Source: Bradyrhizobium iriomotense
GTDB taxonomy: Bacteria; Pseudomonadota; Alphaproteobacteria; Rhizobiales; Xanthobacteraceae
DNA length: 64,000 nt
Direction: 5' to 3'
Assembly: GCF_018129405.1 (NCBI RefSeq)
Contig: NZ_JAFCLP010000024.1
Location: 1-64,000 of the forward strand
Shown here: positions 31,839 through 41,428 of the stretch, piece after piece
Numbering within the stretch: position 1 is the first letter of the stretch
Layout of the letters: every line of letters starts with the position of its first letter
Notes under the pieces: model-generated
Database searches by the model: none
Seen by the model: only the letters and a program-made list of their open reading frames with translations
Told to the model about the DNA's origin: nothing
Program-made: the position numbers and the translations under genes

Positions 31839-33176
31839 ATGAACAGCCGCACCATGTGGCTTCTCGGCGCCGGCCTGCTTTGTCTGGCCGGCGCCGTCTT
31901 TGCGACCGGGACGCAAGGCTTTGCGGAGACGAATCCCGCGGGCACAAACCCGAACCCGGTTCGTCTCATGCGCCCGCCCGTCGCGCCGTTGTCTGCGATG
32001 GCGCAGCTCGGCAAGGAGATCTTTTACGACGCCTCGCTGTCGTCCTCAGGCGCGCTGTCCTGCGCGTCCTGCCACAGCTCGGATCACGCTTACGGCCCGC
32101 CCAATGACGGTCCGGTCATGCTCGGGGGCGCCGACCTGTCGCGGCAAGGAGCACGCGCGGTGCCGTCGCTGACCTATCTCGACCGCCATCCGAATTTCAG
32201 CATCGGTCCTGACAAGGGCGACGACGACAACATCGTCGATCTCGCGCAGATGGCAGCGATCGGCCAGCAGTCGGCGCGCACGACGAAGACCGCGGGCGGC
32301 GCATCGACGAACATCGTGCCGCAGGGCGGCCTGTTCTGGGATGGTCGTGCCGACACGTTGCAGGACCAGGCGCTGTTTCCGCTGCTCGATCCCAACGAGA
32401 TGGACGGCGGTAGTGCCGAGATCGTCGCGGACAAGCTGCGCCGCGCGCCCTATGCCAACCGCTTCGTCGAGCTGTTCGGTGCCGGCGTTCTGAGAAATCA
32501 GCGGCTGCTGATCGCGGAAGCGATGTTCGCGGTCGCGCGCTATCAGGTGGAGGAGCCAAGCTTCCATCCCTACACTAGCAAGTACGACTACTGGCTCGAA
32601 GGCAAGGCCCGGCTATCCGACAGCGAGTTGCGCGGCCTGCAGGCGTTCAACGATCCTAATAGGGCCAATTGCGCGGGATGCCACACCTCGGCGCCGACCC
32701 GCGACGGCCTGCCGCCGCTGTTCACCGATCATCAATACGAGGCCCTCGGCGCGCCGCGCAATGCCGCGCTCGCCAACAATCGCGATCCCAATTATTTCGA
32801 CCTCGGCGTCTGCGGTCCGCAGCGCACCGACATTTCCGAACAGACGCAATATTGCGGCATGTTCCTGACACCGACGCTGCGCAACACGGCGACGCGCCAC
32901 GCCTTCTTCCACAACGGCGTTTTCCATAGTCTGGAGCAGGTGCTCGACTTCTACAATTTCCGCGACACCAATCCGGAAAAAGTGTTTCCACGCGCCGCCG
33001 ACGGCACGGCTCTGAAGTACGACGACCTGCCACCAAAATATCACGCCAATGTGGATGTCACCGATCCGCCCTTCGATCGTCATCCCGGCGACAAGCCGGC
33101 CATGACGGAGCAGGACGAGGCCGACATCATCGCGTTCCTGAAGACGCTGACGGACGGCTACAAGCCGGACAACTAG
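31839..33176 (+). CDS. Di-heme cytochrome c peroxidase family protein
   Basis: A 445-residue exported protein with a Sec signal (GAGLLCLAGAVFATGTQGFA) and two c-type heme sites: CASCH in the N-terminal domain and CAGCH in the middle. The arrangement matches bacterial cytochrome c peroxidase/MauG-like proteins. An additional pair of Cys (CGPQ, YCGM) may form a disulfide. It should reduce H2O2 or oxidise a partner in the periplasm. It follows the phosphoesterase by 18 bp; such phosphoesterase-peroxidase pairs recur in proteobacteria, but the functional reason is unclear. Its stop overlaps the convergent reductase gene by 4 bases. Confidence 0.9.
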   Translation: MNSRTMWLLGAGLLCLAGAVFATGTQGFAETNPAGTNPNPVRLMRPPVAPLSAMAQLGKEIFYDASLSSSGALSCASCHSSDHAYGPPNDGPVMLGGADLSRQGARAVPSLTYLDRHPNFSIGPDKGDDDNIVDLAQMAAIGQQSARTTKTAGGASTNIVPQGGLFWDGRADTLQDQALFPLLDPNEMDGGSAEIVADKLRRAPYANRFVELFGAGVLRNQRLLIAEAMFAVARYQVEEPSFHPYTSKYDYWLEGKARLSDSELRGLQAFNDPNRANCAGCHTSAPTRDGLPPLFTDHQYEALGAPRNAALANNRDPNYFDLGVCGPQRTDISEQTQYCGMFLTPTLRNTATRHAFFHNGVFHSLEQVLDFYNFRDTNPEKVFPRAADGTALKYDDLPPKYHANVDVTDPPFDRHPGDKPAMTEQDEADIIAFLKTLTDGYKPDN

Positions 33177-34156
33177 CTCGCCTTGCCCGCATGCCACGCG
33201 GCGAGCACGGCCTTCTCCTCATCCTCTGTCAGTCCGACGACAGGTCCGTTGCTGGCGCGGAGCCAGGCGCGCGTATCGCGCGCGGTGACCGCTGGCGGTC
33301 GCGAGGTCAGCCCGGCCTTCCGCGCCGGCGAGGTGTCACGCGTCATGAAGCCGGCGAAGTCGGGCAGGGGCAGCCACATCGGCAGCGATCGCGGGCCGGC
33401 CCAGCGCCGGATGTCGTGCGCTTCAAGGAAGGTGCGATCGATCCAGGTGAATTTGCAGGACGGGTTCAGCGCGGATGCGCACTCGGCCAGGACTTCGCCG
33501 CGCGTGCGAACCGGTCCAATGCCGTCGTAGATGCCGGTCAGGCCGACCTCTGCCGCATGCACGATCCATTGCGCGAGATCGCGGACGTCGATGAACTGGA
33601 CGGCGTCATCAGGCGATCCCGGCGCCAGCACTTCGCCGCCGCGCACCAGCCGCGCCGGCCAGTACGAAAACCGTCCCGTCGGATCCTCCGGCCCGACGAT
33701 CAGGCCGGCCCGGCAAATGAAGGCGTCGTTGCCGACCGCCTGTTCGCAAGCGACCTTGGCCGCGCCATAGATGGCATCGGTGCTGTGCTCGATATCCGCC
33801 GTGACGGGCTCGCGCAGCGATGCCGTGTCGGCGCACTGCCCGGGCGTGCGATTGTCCGCATAGACGCTCACGGTCGAGACGAAGGTCCAGTGTACGCCCG
33901 GTCGCTTCAGCGCCGCCACCGCGCGGCGGACCTGGCCGGGATGACGCGAGACATCGACCACGGCATCGAACGACCCGCCCGCAAGCAGCGCAAGCCCGTC
34001 AACGGTGTCGCGGTCGATCATCACGAAGCGGGCGCCCGCCGCGATCGGTCCCGCGAGGCCGCGGGCCGCGCAGGTCACGTCGTGCCCGGCCGCGCAGGCA
34101 TGGGTGGCGATCGCGCGCCCGAGAAACTGGCTGCCGCCGAGGATTAGCAGGCGCAT
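33173..34156 (-). CDS. NAD-dependent epimerase/reductase (extended SDR)
   Basis: A 327-residue Rossmann-fold protein. It opens MRLLILGGSQFLGRAIATH (GGSxFLG nucleotide-binding loop), with VSTVSVYADN and AIYGAAKVACEQA (the YxxxK catalytic pair, here Y-GAA-K). This is the isoflavone-reductase/epimerase group rather than classical short-chain dehydrogenases. Substrate unknown; one possibility is a nucleotide sugar or aldehyde. Cytosolic. It is alone on the minus strand, convergent with the peroxidase gene. Confidence 0.83.
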   Translation of the reverse strand: MRLLILGGSQFLGRAIATHACAAGHDVTCAARGLAGPIAAGARFVMIDRDTVDGLALLAGGSFDAVVDVSRHPGQVRRAVAALKRPGVHWTFVSTVSVYADNRTPGQCADTASLREPVTADIEHSTDAIYGAAKVACEQAVGNDAFICRAGLIVGPEDPTGRFSYWPARLVRGGEVLAPGSPDDAVQFIDVRDLAQWIVHAAEVGLTGIYDGIGPVRTRGEVLAECASALNPSCKFTWIDRTFLEAHDIRRWAGPRSLPMWLPLPDFAGFMTRDTSPARKAGLTSRPPAVTARDTRAWLRASNGPVVGLTEDEEKAVLAAWHAGKAS

Positions 34157-34251
34157 GAGATGGCCGATGGCATCGTGGCGCTTCCTTCCCGATGACGAAC
34201 GAGTGGGAAGGGGAGCCTACGACGTCCGGTAGCAGTTGCAACCTGTTTCCC

Positions 34252-35325
34252 TTAGCGCCCCTTGATCTCGGAATACTTCGCCATGGCGCGCTCGAACTTC
34301 CGGTTGAACAGCCACATCGCCGCGAGGATCTCGCGGAAGCTTGCCGAGGTTCTCGCCCGGTCGGCCTGTCCGAAGGCAAAAATGCTGTTGTTGCGCAGGT
34401 GCTTCATGACCGTGGGGCTGGATACCCGGTAATTCAGGAGGTCGCCGGACTTCAGCGCGGCTCGTGTCGGGGTGGGCACGATCTGGATCAGCTCGAACAG
34501 CTTCATCTGGTCGATCGGATCGGGCAACGTCTTCACGATTGCAGGGATCTCTCGGAAGATATCCGCATGTGCGTTCATCAGGCCGTCGCGCACATTGGTC
34601 CAGTGATTGAAGCGGTGATCGGTGCCGCGGGCGCGCGCCTCTTCCTTGTCGTCGCGCGCGCTGAGGTCCGGATCGATCGCCGCGATCTCGCCCTTGATGG
34701 TCTCCCATTTCCTGCGGCCGTTGCGGTCCTCGGAGGGGCCGGTCTGGAAGCTGCCCATATAGGTGTTCGAGCGCCCGTTCCGGACATTCTGCTTGCCGTT
34801 GGTCTCGGCGAAGAATAGCCCGAGGCTGATGCGCCCCGCAGCTTCGGCGTGAACAGGTGCAAGCCCCTTGGCGCGCGCGATCGCAACGGCAAGATCGACG
34901 ACGTCCCTAAACGGCGTCGCCGAGTTCTGCGCGTTGGCCGGCGGCGCCTCCATGATGTCGAACAGCTTTCCGTATTCGTCGACCAGCGGCTCGATCTCGG
35001 CATCGAAATAGGCGGGAGGGATCTCGAACTTGTTGGGCCGGCCGATCCGCGACGGCATGGCGTCGGTAAGGTCCTTGTAGCTGCTGATCACGGCGACGCG
35101 CGCGAGATAGAGCGCCTGACCCGGCAGGTTCGGCAGCGGCTCCTTCGCCTCGATCTGGCGCCGCCGTTCGGCGAGGATCGATCTGAACTCGCCGAGCGCG
35201 CGCTCGTAGGTGGCGAGCGCCTCGGATTGCTTTGGCGTCGGCGCGCCGCCCTGTGCAACGGCGGGCGTCGTGACGAAGAAGGCAACAGCCGCAAAGGCCG
35301 CGGCGGCAAGTCGTCTCGATCCCAT
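34252..35325 (-). CDS. Exported protein, possible lysozyme-like fold
   Basis: A 357-residue protein with a Sec signal peptide (MGSRRLAAAAFAAVAFF, ending TPAVAQ-GGA at residue 25). The mature part is helical. Around residues 165-195 is the stretch LGLFFAETNGKQNVRN followed by NTYMGSFQTGPSEDRNG. This recalls the catalytic Glu and the downstream G-x-x-Q region of lytic transglycosylases (ESxxN ... GxxQ), but the remainder does not match them clearly. I therefore call it unknown. The gene stands alone. The sequence suggests a periplasmic cell-wall-related protein, with low confidence. Confidence 0.6.
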   Translation of the reverse strand: MGSRRLAAAAFAAVAFFVTTPAVAQGGAPTPKQSEALATYERALGEFRSILAERRRQIEAKEPLPNLPGQALYLARVAVISSYKDLTDAMPSRIGRPNKFEIPPAYFDAEIEPLVDEYGKLFDIMEAPPANAQNSATPFRDVVDLAVAIARAKGLAPVHAEAAGRISLGLFFAETNGKQNVRNGRSNTYMGSFQTGPSEDRNGRRKWETIKGEIAAIDPDLSARDDKEEARARGTDHRFNHWTNVRDGLMNAHADIFREIPAIVKTLPDPIDQMKLFELIQIVPTPTRAALKSGDLLNYRVSSPTVMKHLRNNSIFAFGQADRARTSASFREILAAMWLFNRKFERAMAKYSEIKGR

Positions 35326-35395
35326 GGCTGGTTCCCGTCGATTCGATGGCCAGGGAGATCGTAAGCATCAGACGCGCGCAGCCGCAATTCTCCTC

Positions 35396-36886
35396 TCACG
35401 CCGCCCGGTAGTCCGGCGCCGTCGCCAGGAACTTCGCATAGGCGTCCGCGTCCGGCGGCTGGAAGCGTCCTTTGAGCCCGCCGCGTTTCTGCTCCTTCGT
35501 GCCGATATCGGCCATCAGCTCGTCGAAATGGCGGTAGTGATAGGGCGCGACGCAGAGGCCGCCATAGACGCCCGCCGCCGGCCGCTCGACGCGCTTGAAG
35601 TGCAGCATCATCTCGATGTTGTCGCGCATCGCCTGCGCCGTCGGCTGGTTGGCGAGCTGGCCGTCGGCGTAGCGCACCAGCCAGTTGGCCGCGAGATCGG
35701 CGCAGAGCACGGTGCAGAACGAGGAGTTGAAGCCGACGAAGCCGAGTTCCGGCAGATCGGGATTGGCGATCAGGCGATAGAGCCGGTACTGCCCGTCCGC
35801 ATCGACCAGCTTCTGCCGATAGGCCTCGGGCAGGAACGGCACGCCGAGCTTGTAGCCGATCGCGAGCACTGCGACATCGGCACTGACGCGCTCGCCGCCG
35901 CTCATCACGATGCCGTCGCCCTCATAATGATCGAACGTGCCGAACACCGCCTTGATGCGGCCGTCGGCGACCATCGGGTAGAAGCCGGGCGTTGCGATCG
36001 GCACCGCGCAGTTGACGCCGTCCTCGATGCGCTCCGTCGGCACCATCTTGCACTGTTTGAGCTTGAGCTGTGCCTTGAGCAGGCTCTCCAGCCCGCGCCA
36101 ATTGGCCCATACGAGCGGCGCTGCGACGCGATGCGCAAGCCTTGCCATCGCGCTGGCGCCCCAGCCCGGAAACATCTCCTCCTGCGCGCGGATGTAGAGG
36201 ATGCGCTTGAAGTTCACGAGCCCGCCGATGAAATAGGGGATGCGCCAGACCGGCTCGCGCATCACGATCGTAACCTCGCGCGCGCCTGACTTCACCGCGT
36301 TCACGGCGATGTCGGTCGCCGATTTCGAGCCGCCTAGCACGACGACGCGGCGTCCTTTCGCCAGCGCCGGGTCGCCGTATTTCGACGAATGCAGGATCTG
36401 GCCGCCCTGCGCCAGGAAGCCGTCCTCGCCCGGACAATGCAGCTCGCGCGGCTCGTTGAACTGCCCGGTGCAGACGGCGACGAAATCGAAATCCTCGTGT
36501 GACGGCGTGCCACCCTTGCTCGTCAGGCTGAGCGTCCAGCCCGGCTTGCCGTCGGCACGCCGCGCCATGCCGGCGACCTCGGTGTCGAGGCGCAGCATGC
36601 GGTCGAGGCCAAAACTCTTCGCATAGTCGGCGAGATAGGCGTGGACCTGCGGTCCGGTCGGCCATTCCGGATAGGCGTCCGGCATGGCGCGATCGGTGTA
36701 GCGGTAGAGATCCTTCGGGCTTTGGGTCTGCACGTCAGGATAGGAGCGCGCCGGCTCCCAGACGCCGCCGAGATCGCCGCTGCGCTCGACGATGGTGACG
36801 CGGTGGCCGCGGGTGGCGAACGCTTTTGCGGCGGCAAGGCCGGAGACGCCGGCGCCGATCACGCAGACATGTTTGGGACTGATCAT
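35396..36886 (-). CDS. Flavin-containing monooxygenase
   Basis: A 496-residue class B-like flavin monooxygenase. The FAD loop GAGVSGLAA is at residues 11-19, the FMO-type segment LHSSKYGDP follows a GQILH region, and the NADPH loop GGSKSATDIA sits about 20 residues later. It probably hydroxylates or Baeyer-Villiger oxidises a small organic substrate using NADPH and O2. The start (MISPKHVCVIGAG) leaves a proper Rossmann N-terminus; the longer frame adds 23 spurious residues. It is downstream of a cupin gene on the same strand (gap 99 bp). Confidence 0.9.
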   Translation of the reverse strand: MISPKHVCVIGAGVSGLAAAKAFATRGHRVTIVERSGDLGGVWEPARSYPDVQTQSPKDLYRYTDRAMPDAYPEWPTGPQVHAYLADYAKSFGLDRMLRLDTEVAGMARRADGKPGWTLSLTSKGGTPSHEDFDFVAVCTGQFNEPRELHCPGEDGFLAQGGQILHSSKYGDPALAKGRRVVVLGGSKSATDIAVNAVKSGAREVTIVMREPVWRIPYFIGGLVNFKRILYIRAQEEMFPGWGASAMARLAHRVAAPLVWANWRGLESLLKAQLKLKQCKMVPTERIEDGVNCAVPIATPGFYPMVADGRIKAVFGTFDHYEGDGIVMSGGERVSADVAVLAIGYKLGVPFLPEAYRQKLVDADGQYRLYRLIANPDLPELGFVGFNSSFCTVLCADLAANWLVRYADGQLANQPTAQAMRDNIEMMLHFKRVERPAAGVYGGLCVAPYHYRHFDELMADIGTKEQKRGGLKGRFQPPDADAYAKFLATAPDYRAA

Positions 36887-36985
36887 GGGATTGCTCGATG
36901 TGTTTCGCGCAAGCGGCCACGTTCGGCCGCAAGGCGTGGCCGTTCGGACCTGCAAGCAGATGAAAGTGGACGGAGTGGCGACCGC

Positions 36986-37435
36986 CTAGTCGTTGGCCTC
37001 GGGCGGCAGGAAGTCGACCTCGTGCAGTGCCGAGATGCGCACGACCTCGGCAGGGTCGGTCAGATTGTGCAGCTGGTTGAACAGCGCCTCCAGCTTCTGC
37101 ATCGGCGAGACCCAGAACAGCGCGCGGCACGGCTTGTCGGACTTGTTGAAATAGCCGTGCGGAATGCCGCGCGGCATGCGCACGAGGTCGCCGGCATGGG
37201 CCTTGACCCATTGGCCGTCGAGCTTGAGGTCGAGTGTGCCTTCCTGCACCAGGATGAACTCGTCCTGGGTCGGATGGATGTGCACCGGCACGAACTGGCC
37301 GGGATCGCTGTTGGTCTCGAACGCGAAGGTGGAATCGGTGACGGCCTTGGGAAAATAGACCTGGCCAAGGATGTTCCAGCTCTTGCCGCCATAGCCCGTG
37401 CCGCTGGCGGTAATGCCCTTTTCGAGTGCAGTCAT
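36986..37435 (-). CDS. Cupin-domain protein
   Basis: A 149-residue single-domain cupin. The metal-site pattern is present: HIHPTQDEFILVQEG (H-x-H and Glu) and, later, RGIPHGYFN supplying the third His. The ATG at 37435 is supported by a GAGGAGC ribosome-binding site on the minus strand. Such cupins may be dioxygenases, isomerases or ligand-binding proteins. It heads the cupin-FMO pair and is divergent from an AraC-type regulator, which suggests an inducible catabolic unit. Confidence 0.88.
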   Translation of the reverse strand: MTALEKGITASGTGYGGKSWNILGQVYFPKAVTDSTFAFETNSDPGQFVPVHIHPTQDEFILVQEGTLDLKLDGQWVKAHAGDLVRMPRGIPHGYFNKSDKPCRALFWVSPMQKLEALFNQLHNLTDPAEVVRISALHEVDFLPPEAND

Positions 37436-37624
37436 GGCTTGCTCCTCATGGATTCCGGCGGGGACGGAGCTTCGGCCAGCCATGGGCCGCCTGTCTATCC
37501 GCTAAACGAATCCGGATGCGGCTATTGCCATGCAGCACGACGATTTTGCGGGTTGCTGCCCTTTTCGCGTACGGGGAACTATTATAGGCTTAAAGCAATT
37601 CCGTGACGCGAAGCGTGGTCGACG

Positions 37625-38650
37625 ATGTCCGCAGCCGTGCTGGAGGTGAGCGCAACTGCGTCTGCAGCCGAACGGCTTGCGGATTTCGCCCGCGTCACCA
37701 CTGACGATGTCGACGAAGCGGCCGAGCAGATCGGGCGCATCTTCTGCCCCCACGATCTCACACCGTCACGGCCATGCGCGGCCGGATTCTCCGCCCGGCA
37801 CAATTGCGCGGCCTTCGACGGCTTTTCCATCAACTACGTCGCCTATGGCGGATCGGTCAGCATCGATCCCGGCTGCCTCGAGCGCTTCTTCCTGGTGCAG
37901 ATCCCGCTCACGGGTTCGGCCCGCATACGTGCCGGCGCCGGCGAGTTCGATGCCAGTCCGGGCCGGACGGCCTCGCTGCTCTCGCCGACCATCCCGACCC
38001 GGATGATGTGGACCGATTGCGCGCAGGCGATCCTGCTGCTCGACCGCCGTCTGGTCGAGCAGCGCGCCGCGGCGCTGTCGGGCAGGGCGGCTGGCGCGGT
38101 CGAGTTCGAGCCTGCGATCGACCTGGACGCACAGTCCGGGCGCCGCCTGCAAACCAGCCTTGCCGAACTGATGCTGCTTGCCGAACGTCTCGGACCGTCG
38201 GGCAGGCTGTCACCGGTCGCAATGGCCGATTGGCGCGAGGCGCTGCTCGATCACATTCTCAATAGCCAGCGCCATGGCCTGTCGGATGCGATCCGGACGT
38301 TTTCGGGCCAGGCCGAGCGTCTGCCGCGCGCACTCCGCGCCGCGCGCGACCATCTTGCGGACAATGCCGGCGAGCCGCTCGACCTCGTGGAGCTTGCCCG
38401 CGCCTCCGGCATCGGCATCCGCGCGCTCCAGCTCGGCTTCCGCCGTCACTTCGGCGCCTCCATCTCCGAGATGCTGCTCGACATGCGCCTTGCCGGCCTG
38501 CACGCGCGGCTCGCGCAGGCCGCCCCCGATGCCTCCATCACCGAGATCGCCTTCGATCTCGGCTTCACCCATCTCGGTCGCATGGCCGGCGCCTATCGCG
38601 AAAAATTCGGCGAGACACCGTCGACGACGCTGCGGCGAAGGGTGAGCTAG
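37625..38650 (+). CDS. AraC-family transcriptional regulator
   Basis: A 341-residue regulator. The N-terminal AraC-binding-like domain (about 30-200: RHNCAAFDGFSINYVAYGG) is of the type found in regulators of aromatic or amine catabolism. The C-terminal HTH follows (residues 245-338: DLVELARASGIGIRALQLGF and ITEIAFDLGFTHLGRMAGA). It is divergent from the cupin and FMO genes, separated by 189 bp, and probably activates them. No FMO-specific ligand can be deduced. The stop is 11 bp from the convergent histidine kinase stop. Confidence 0.92.
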   Translation: MSAAVLEVSATASAAERLADFARVTTDDVDEAAEQIGRIFCPHDLTPSRPCAAGFSARHNCAAFDGFSINYVAYGGSVSIDPGCLERFFLVQIPLTGSARIRAGAGEFDASPGRTASLLSPTIPTRMMWTDCAQAILLLDRRLVEQRAAALSGRAAGAVEFEPAIDLDAQSGRRLQTSLAELMLLAERLGPSGRLSPVAMADWREALLDHILNSQRHGLSDAIRTFSGQAERLPRALRAARDHLADNAGEPLDLVELARASGIGIRALQLGFRRHFGASISEMLLDMRLAGLHARLAQAAPDASITEIAFDLGFTHLGRMAGAYREKFGETPSTTLRRRVS

Positions 38651-38661
38651 GTGTGAGGCGA

Positions 38662-40530
38662 CTACTTTCGCGATCGCGTCGTGCCGCTGTCTTCAGACGT
38701 CTGCCGGCGCAAGAAGCCCTCGACGTCCGCCTGCACCGAGTAGGGCGTCGGGATCGCATCGCCCGCGGAATCGACGGCGGTGTCGAGCGAGCGGCGCAGC
38801 ATGCGCGCGAGCTCGGCCTTGCGGTACGGCTTCGCCAGCAGCGGTGCGCCCGTCGTGGCACGGCCCTGCGTTTGCGAGTCGTAGGCGTAGCCCGAGGTGA
38901 ACAGCACCCTCAGCGAGGGCCGCGCGGCCACCATCTGCTCGGCGAGCTCGCGTCCGTTGATGCCGCCGGCCATGACGATGTCGGTGAACAGCAGGTCGAA
39001 CGCCTTGCCTTCCGCCGCGATGGTGAGCGCTTCGGTGGCGTTGGATGCCGGGATGACCTTGTAGCCGAGGCTCTCGAGCTGCACCGTGACGTATTGGCGG
39101 ACGTCGCGGTCGTCCTCGACGCACAGGATTGTTTCCTTGCCGCCCACGACCTTGCGCTCGTCGTAGCCGGCGGGGCGAAGCGTGCTGGTCTCGGCCTTCG
39201 GCAGGTAGATCGTGAATGTCGTGCCGCGGCCTTCGTCCGAGGCGACCTTGATGCCGCCGCCGGACTGCTTGACGAAGCCGAACACCATGCTGAGCCCGAG
39301 CCCGGTGCCCTTGCCGACCTCCTTGGTCGAGAAGAACGGATCGAAGATGCGTTCGAGAATGGCCCGCGGAATGCCCGTGCCGGTGTCGGCAATCTCGATC
39401 TCGACATAGTCGCCGGCATAGCCGGCGCCGACCGCCACGGCCTCGCGGACGCCGAACACCACGTTGCGCGTCGTCAGCGTGAGCCTGCCGCCGCCCAGCA
39501 TCGCGTCGCGGGCGTTGATGGCGAGGTTGAGCAGCGCCGAGCTCAATTGACCGCGATCCGCGAAAGCGAGCCAGGCATTGGCGTCCAGCTTCGTCACGAT
39601 CTCGATCTTCTTGTCGAAGGTCGCCAGCAGCAGCTTTGCCAGTTCCTCGAGCAGCTCGTTGACGTCGATCTCAGCCGGCTGGAGGGCCTGCTTGCGGGCA
39701 AAGGACAACAGGCTCGACGTCAGCGCGGCGCCGCGGTCGGCAGCCTCGCTGATCAGCTTGGTGATGGTCGCGAGCGGCGGATTGTCTTTCACCGCCTCGG
39801 CGAGGATCTCGATCGTGCCGGTGATCACGGTGAGCATGTTGTTGAATTCGTGCGCGATGCCGCCGGTGAGCTGCCCGACCGCCTCCATCTTCTGGGCCTG
39901 GATCAGCTGCTCCTCGGCGGCCCGTTTCTGCGTGACGTCCTTGACGAAGGTGTTGATGATTTGGCGTTCCCCGAGACGCAGTGCCGTGCTGGACGCCTCG
40001 ATCAGGATCTCGCCACCGTTCCTGTGCAGCAGGCTCGCCTCGAAGCGGATGCCGATCGGCGCGTGCGACAGTTCCGGCAACAGCCGCATCATGCGTTGCC
40101 TGAAGCCGGCCCGGAGCGGCTCGGCGACGAGGAGGTCGACGACGTCGGCGCCGATGGCCTCCTCGCGCGTCCATCCGGTCAGGGCTTCGGCCTGAAAGCT
40201 CCATTCCAGGACGATGCCGCGCTCATCGGTCTGGACGAAGGCGTCGAGCGCGGTCTTGATGACGGCTTGCGTGATCTGCGCGCTCTCGGCGATGGCCTTC
40301 GTCTGATCCGACAGGGCTGCGGCAGCCTGCTTGTGCTGCGTCGTCTCGATCGCACGCATGCACAGACGCGCGATCAGCGCAGCAATGGCGGCGCTTGCGA
40401 GCAGGGCAATGACCTGGGGAGCGCCGAAGCCGCCGGCGGTTCCGGTCACGGCATAGGAGGCGAGGAGGGTTGCGGCGGTCACGACGACCTGCGCGGTCAT
40501 CGCGAGAGTCAGAAGCCTCCTGAGTTTCAT
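38662..40530 (-). CDS. Hybrid sensor histidine kinase with PAS and receiver domains
   Basis: A 622-residue membrane-anchored hybrid kinase. Two N-terminal helices (about residues 8-30 and 38-60) precede a PAS domain (about 90-200), a HisKA dimerisation region with phospho-acceptor H227 (GGIAHEFNNML), an HATPase domain (ADTGTGIPRAILERIFDPFF; GTGLGLSMVFGF) and a C-terminal receiver domain with the Asp in LLFTDIVMAGG. The short periplasmic loop makes a cytoplasmic PAS signal more likely. No response regulator gene is adjacent, so the output partner is elsewhere. Confidence 0.93.
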   Translation of the reverse strand: MKLRRLLTLAMTAQVVVTAATLLASYAVTGTAGGFGAPQVIALLASAAIAALIARLCMRAIETTQHKQAAAALSDQTKAIAESAQITQAVIKTALDAFVQTDERGIVLEWSFQAEALTGWTREEAIGADVVDLLVAEPLRAGFRQRMMRLLPELSHAPIGIRFEASLLHRNGGEILIEASSTALRLGERQIINTFVKDVTQKRAAEEQLIQAQKMEAVGQLTGGIAHEFNNMLTVITGTIEILAEAVKDNPPLATITKLISEAADRGAALTSSLLSFARKQALQPAEIDVNELLEELAKLLLATFDKKIEIVTKLDANAWLAFADRGQLSSALLNLAINARDAMLGGGRLTLTTRNVVFGVREAVAVGAGYAGDYVEIEIADTGTGIPRAILERIFDPFFSTKEVGKGTGLGLSMVFGFVKQSGGGIKVASDEGRGTTFTIYLPKAETSTLRPAGYDERKVVGGKETILCVEDDRDVRQYVTVQLESLGYKVIPASNATEALTIAAEGKAFDLLFTDIVMAGGINGRELAEQMVAARPSLRVLFTSGYAYDSQTQGRATTGAPLLAKPYRKAELARMLRRSLDTAVDSAGDAIPTPYSVQADVEGFLRRQTSEDSGTTRSRK

Positions 40531-40665
40531 GTCGCACCAAGGACGTCAGCCGCGAACCGCCCGCCGCGCAGTCGACGAGCCGGCATCATGTCAGCTACAG
40601 ACTGCCCGGCTCTCCGTCGAGGGTCAATTTGCGGCACCGGGGGCGCCGGGAACAGTGCCCGTGCC

Positions 40666-41298
40666 TCAACCTGCCGGCGAATCGGTCTGGAGCAGCGTCG
40701 TCACCCAGATTGCGCGCGCCACCTGCTGGGTCGGGTTGTCGAACATGTGCGGCACGATGCTCGGGAAGCGGAAACTGTCGCCGGCCTCCAGCAGATGGGC
40801 CTGGTTGTCGAGCCACAGCCGCAGGCTGCCCGACAGGATATAGCCCGCCTTCTCGCCGGTGTGCTGGAGGAAGTCGGTGCCCGAGGAGGCGCCGGGATTG
40901 AGCGTGAGCTCGTAGAGCTCGAGCTGGCCCTTGCCGTCGGGGGTGAGGGCTTCCTTGACGACGCCGCTGGCGGTGAGGCGCAGCAGGCGCCTCGCGTTCT
41001 TGCGCACGATGTAGCGCTGCACGTCGCCGGGATCGCTGGTCTCGAAGAAGTAGGAGATCGGCACGTCGAGCGCGATACTGAGCAGGCGCAGGGTACGGAT
41101 CGACGGCATGGCACGCGCGCGTTCGAGCTGGCTGATCATGCCGTTGGAGAGGCCCGTCTTGTTGGCGACGTCCTGGATCGAGAGCCCGGCGCGCTGACGC
41201 AGCAGCCGCACGGTCTCGCCGAGGCGCTGGTCGACCGCATCGTCGGCCTCGACTGCCGGGGCGTCCTTGGTGCCGTTCGTATCGCCGCGACCATCCAT
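40666..41298 (-). CDS. XRE-family regulator with cupin domain
   Basis: A 210-residue regulator. A Cro/CI-type HTH at about residues 28-80 (VRLLRQRAGLSIQDVANKTG; NGMISQLERARAMPS) is joined to a cupin sensor domain at 120-205 (QHTGEKAGYILSGSLRLWL). Proteins of this architecture (PuuR-like) commonly repress genes for uptake and oxidation of amines and amino acids. It is divergent from the six-gene ABC operon with 218 bp between the starts, so it is the likely controller of that operon. Confidence 0.93.
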   Translation of the reverse strand: MDGRGDTNGTKDAPAVEADDAVDQRLGETVRLLRQRAGLSIQDVANKTGLSNGMISQLERARAMPSIRTLRLLSIALDVPISYFFETSDPGDVQRYIVRKNARRLLRLTASGVVKEALTPDGKGQLELYELTLNPGASSGTDFLQHTGEKAGYILSGSLRLWLDNQAHLLEAGDSFRFPSIVPHMFDNPTQQVARAIWVTTLLQTDSPAG

Positions 41299-41428
41299 GT
41301 CGCTCTCCCATGCATCGTCTCACCCCGCGACCGCATCGGTCCGAGGTTCAGTCACAGTGAAAAGGTCGCGCATACTAGCAATGTGATTGACAGCTGTATT
41401 TAGTCATGATGAACTTTTGATCGAAAAA

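Noticed and set aside
38653-41403. 916-codon plus-strand open frame
   Set aside because: Antisense to the histidine kinase and the XRE regulator, both of which have clear domains and proper starts.
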